From JAANXG01 sp963731035 (GTDB taxonomy: Bacteria > Pseudomonadota > Gammaproteobacteria > Arenicellales > JAANXG01): a stretch of DNA of 64,000 bases. Positions 63,226-64,000 of the stretch are shown one piece after another. The notes beneath the pieces were generated by a model, which had not been told where the DNA came from, did no database searches, and worked only from the letters and a program-made list of their open reading frames with translations. Each line of letters opens with the position of its first letter. The stretch's first letter is position 1. The position numbers were made by a program, and so were the translations under genes. The stretch is taken from NCBI GenBank assembly GCA_963731035.1, contig CAVSUY010000012.1, positions 22,627 through 86,626 of the forward strand, written 5' to 3'.

Positions 63226-64000
63226 CAACGGCGAGAGTGATCGGAACCGGCAGCTATCTGCCCGAGCGCATCATGCCGAACTCCGAGCTGGAAAGCATGG
63301 TGGATACCTCGGACGAATGGATCGTCGCCCGTACGGGGATCAAGCAGCGCCATGTTGCGGCTCCGGACGAGATGACCTCGGATCTCGCCGAGCACGCCGC
63401 GCGTCGCGCCATAGAGGCCGCGGGCATCGAGCCCTCCGACCTCGATCTGATCATCGTCGCCACCACGACCCCCGACCTGGTGTTTCCGAGCGTGGCCTGC
63501 CTGCTGCAGAACCGGCTCGGCATCCACACTGCATGCCCGGCCTTCGACATCCAGGCGGTATGCGCGGGTTTCGTCTATGCCATGGGCGTGGTGCACCGGT
63601 TCTTCCAGACCAATGGCTGCACCCGGGCGCTGGTGGTGGGAGCGGAGACTTTCACCCGCATCCTCGACTGGACCGACCGCAACACGTGCGTCCTGTTCGG
63701 TGACGGTGCCGGAGCAGTGGTGCTGGAAGCGTCCGAGGAGCCGGGGATCATCTCGACGCATCTGCATGCCGACGGCAAGTACCACGAGCTGCTGAATGTC
63801 TCTTCCGGCGTCTCCTCGAACTACTCGCAGGTGCTGCGGGGCGAGGCCTACACCCAGATGCAGGGCAGTGAAGTGTTCAAATGGGCGGTCCGGGCGCTGG
63901 GTGATATCGTCGACGAGACGCTGGCCCATAACGGCATGCAGAAGTCGGACATAGACTGGCTGGTGCCGCACCAGGCCAATATCCGCATCATCTCCGCCAC
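63222..64000 (+). CDS. fabH: 3-oxoacyl-ACP synthase III FabH (3' partial)
   Basis: Starts fatty acid synthesis by condensing acetyl-CoA with malonyl-ACP. 259 codons are visible and the gene runs off the window. The active-site Cys lies in DIQAVCAGFVYAM, and the catalytic His in WLVPHQANIRII near the edge; the catalytic Asn is beyond it. The GTG start overlaps plsX by four bases. Confidence 0.96.
   Translation, partial: MTTARVIGTGSYLPERIMPNSELESMVDTSDEWIVARTGIKQRHVAAPDEMTSDLAEHAARRAIEAAGIEPSDLDLIIVATTTPDLVFPSVACLLQNRLGIHTACPAFDIQAVCAGFVYAMGVVHRFFQTNGCTRALVVGAETFTRILDWTDRNTCVLFGDGAGAVVLEASEEPGIISTHLHADGKYHELLNVSSGVSSNYSQVLRGEAYTQMQGSEVFKWAVRALGDIVDETLAHNGMQKSDIDWLVPHQANIRIISA

Overview
The window is a GC-rich gammaproteobacterial chromosome segment. 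Evidence includes the nlpD-rpoS pair, a gsp type II secretion operon, rpfE-recJ, divergent rne/rluC, and rpmF-plsX-fabH. The exact lineage cannot be fixed from sequence alone; an uncultured or environmental Chromatiales/Woeseiales/Xanthomonadales-like lineage is plausible but is inference. No rRNA, tRNA or CRISPR was recognised.

Layout. 1-2.3 kb: 3' end of nlpD, rpoS, three tandem 154-155 bp palindromic repeats, and a small Mth938-like gene. 2.5-5.9 kb: hom-thrC (threonine synthesis) and a GDP-fucose synthase. 5.9-16.1 kb: type II secretion operon gspDEFGHIJKLM without gspC or gspN, interrupted twice by a hairpin mobile repeat. 16.1-22.0 kb: rpfE-like gene, recJ, cysM, a third hairpin repeat, a PolB-like exonuclease and rlmD. 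22.1-28.6 kb: rne (with an 18-bp minisatellite in its tail) divergent from rluC, then a HAD phosphatase, a Rieske protein, sppA, and on the other strand maf (yceF type) with a 43-residue membrane ORF coupled to it.

28.6-61.7 kb is accessory. In E. coli yceF is followed by yceD-rpmF-plsX-fabH; here about 33 kb separates maf from rpmF and no yceD is seen. The block holds panE and an acyl-CoA ligase, fadI-fadJ, the SOS mutagenesis genes imuA-imuB and, 21 kb away, dnaE2 (each half with its own LexA box abutting its start), fumC, a double substrate-binding-protein fusion, a tripartite tricarboxylate transporter (C-A-B), an OprP-type porin and a truncated DUF883 gene.

The most unusual part is 41.3-53.7 kb. 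Four secreted proteins share a twin-arginine-like leader ending in a W..P...V.LPAHAQ(T/V)S motif (44661-45317, 45704-46288, 48233-48946, 50666-51205). They lie among modifying-type enzymes: a PqqD-like domain fused to a GalNAc-transferase-like GT2/27 domain and a GT25 domain, a second GT-A-like protein, a JmjC/cupin oxygenase, two PaaK/CapK-like adenylate-forming proteins (one split by a frameshift) and a methyltransferase. One leader protein ends in 17 consecutive threonines and lies next to the PqqD-glycosyltransferase. I propose, as inference, an undescribed system that recognises and O-glycosylates (and perhaps otherwise modifies) exported proteins.

61.9-64 kb returns to core genes: a near-consensus sigma-70 promoter drives rpmF-plsX-fabH, with fabH running off the window.
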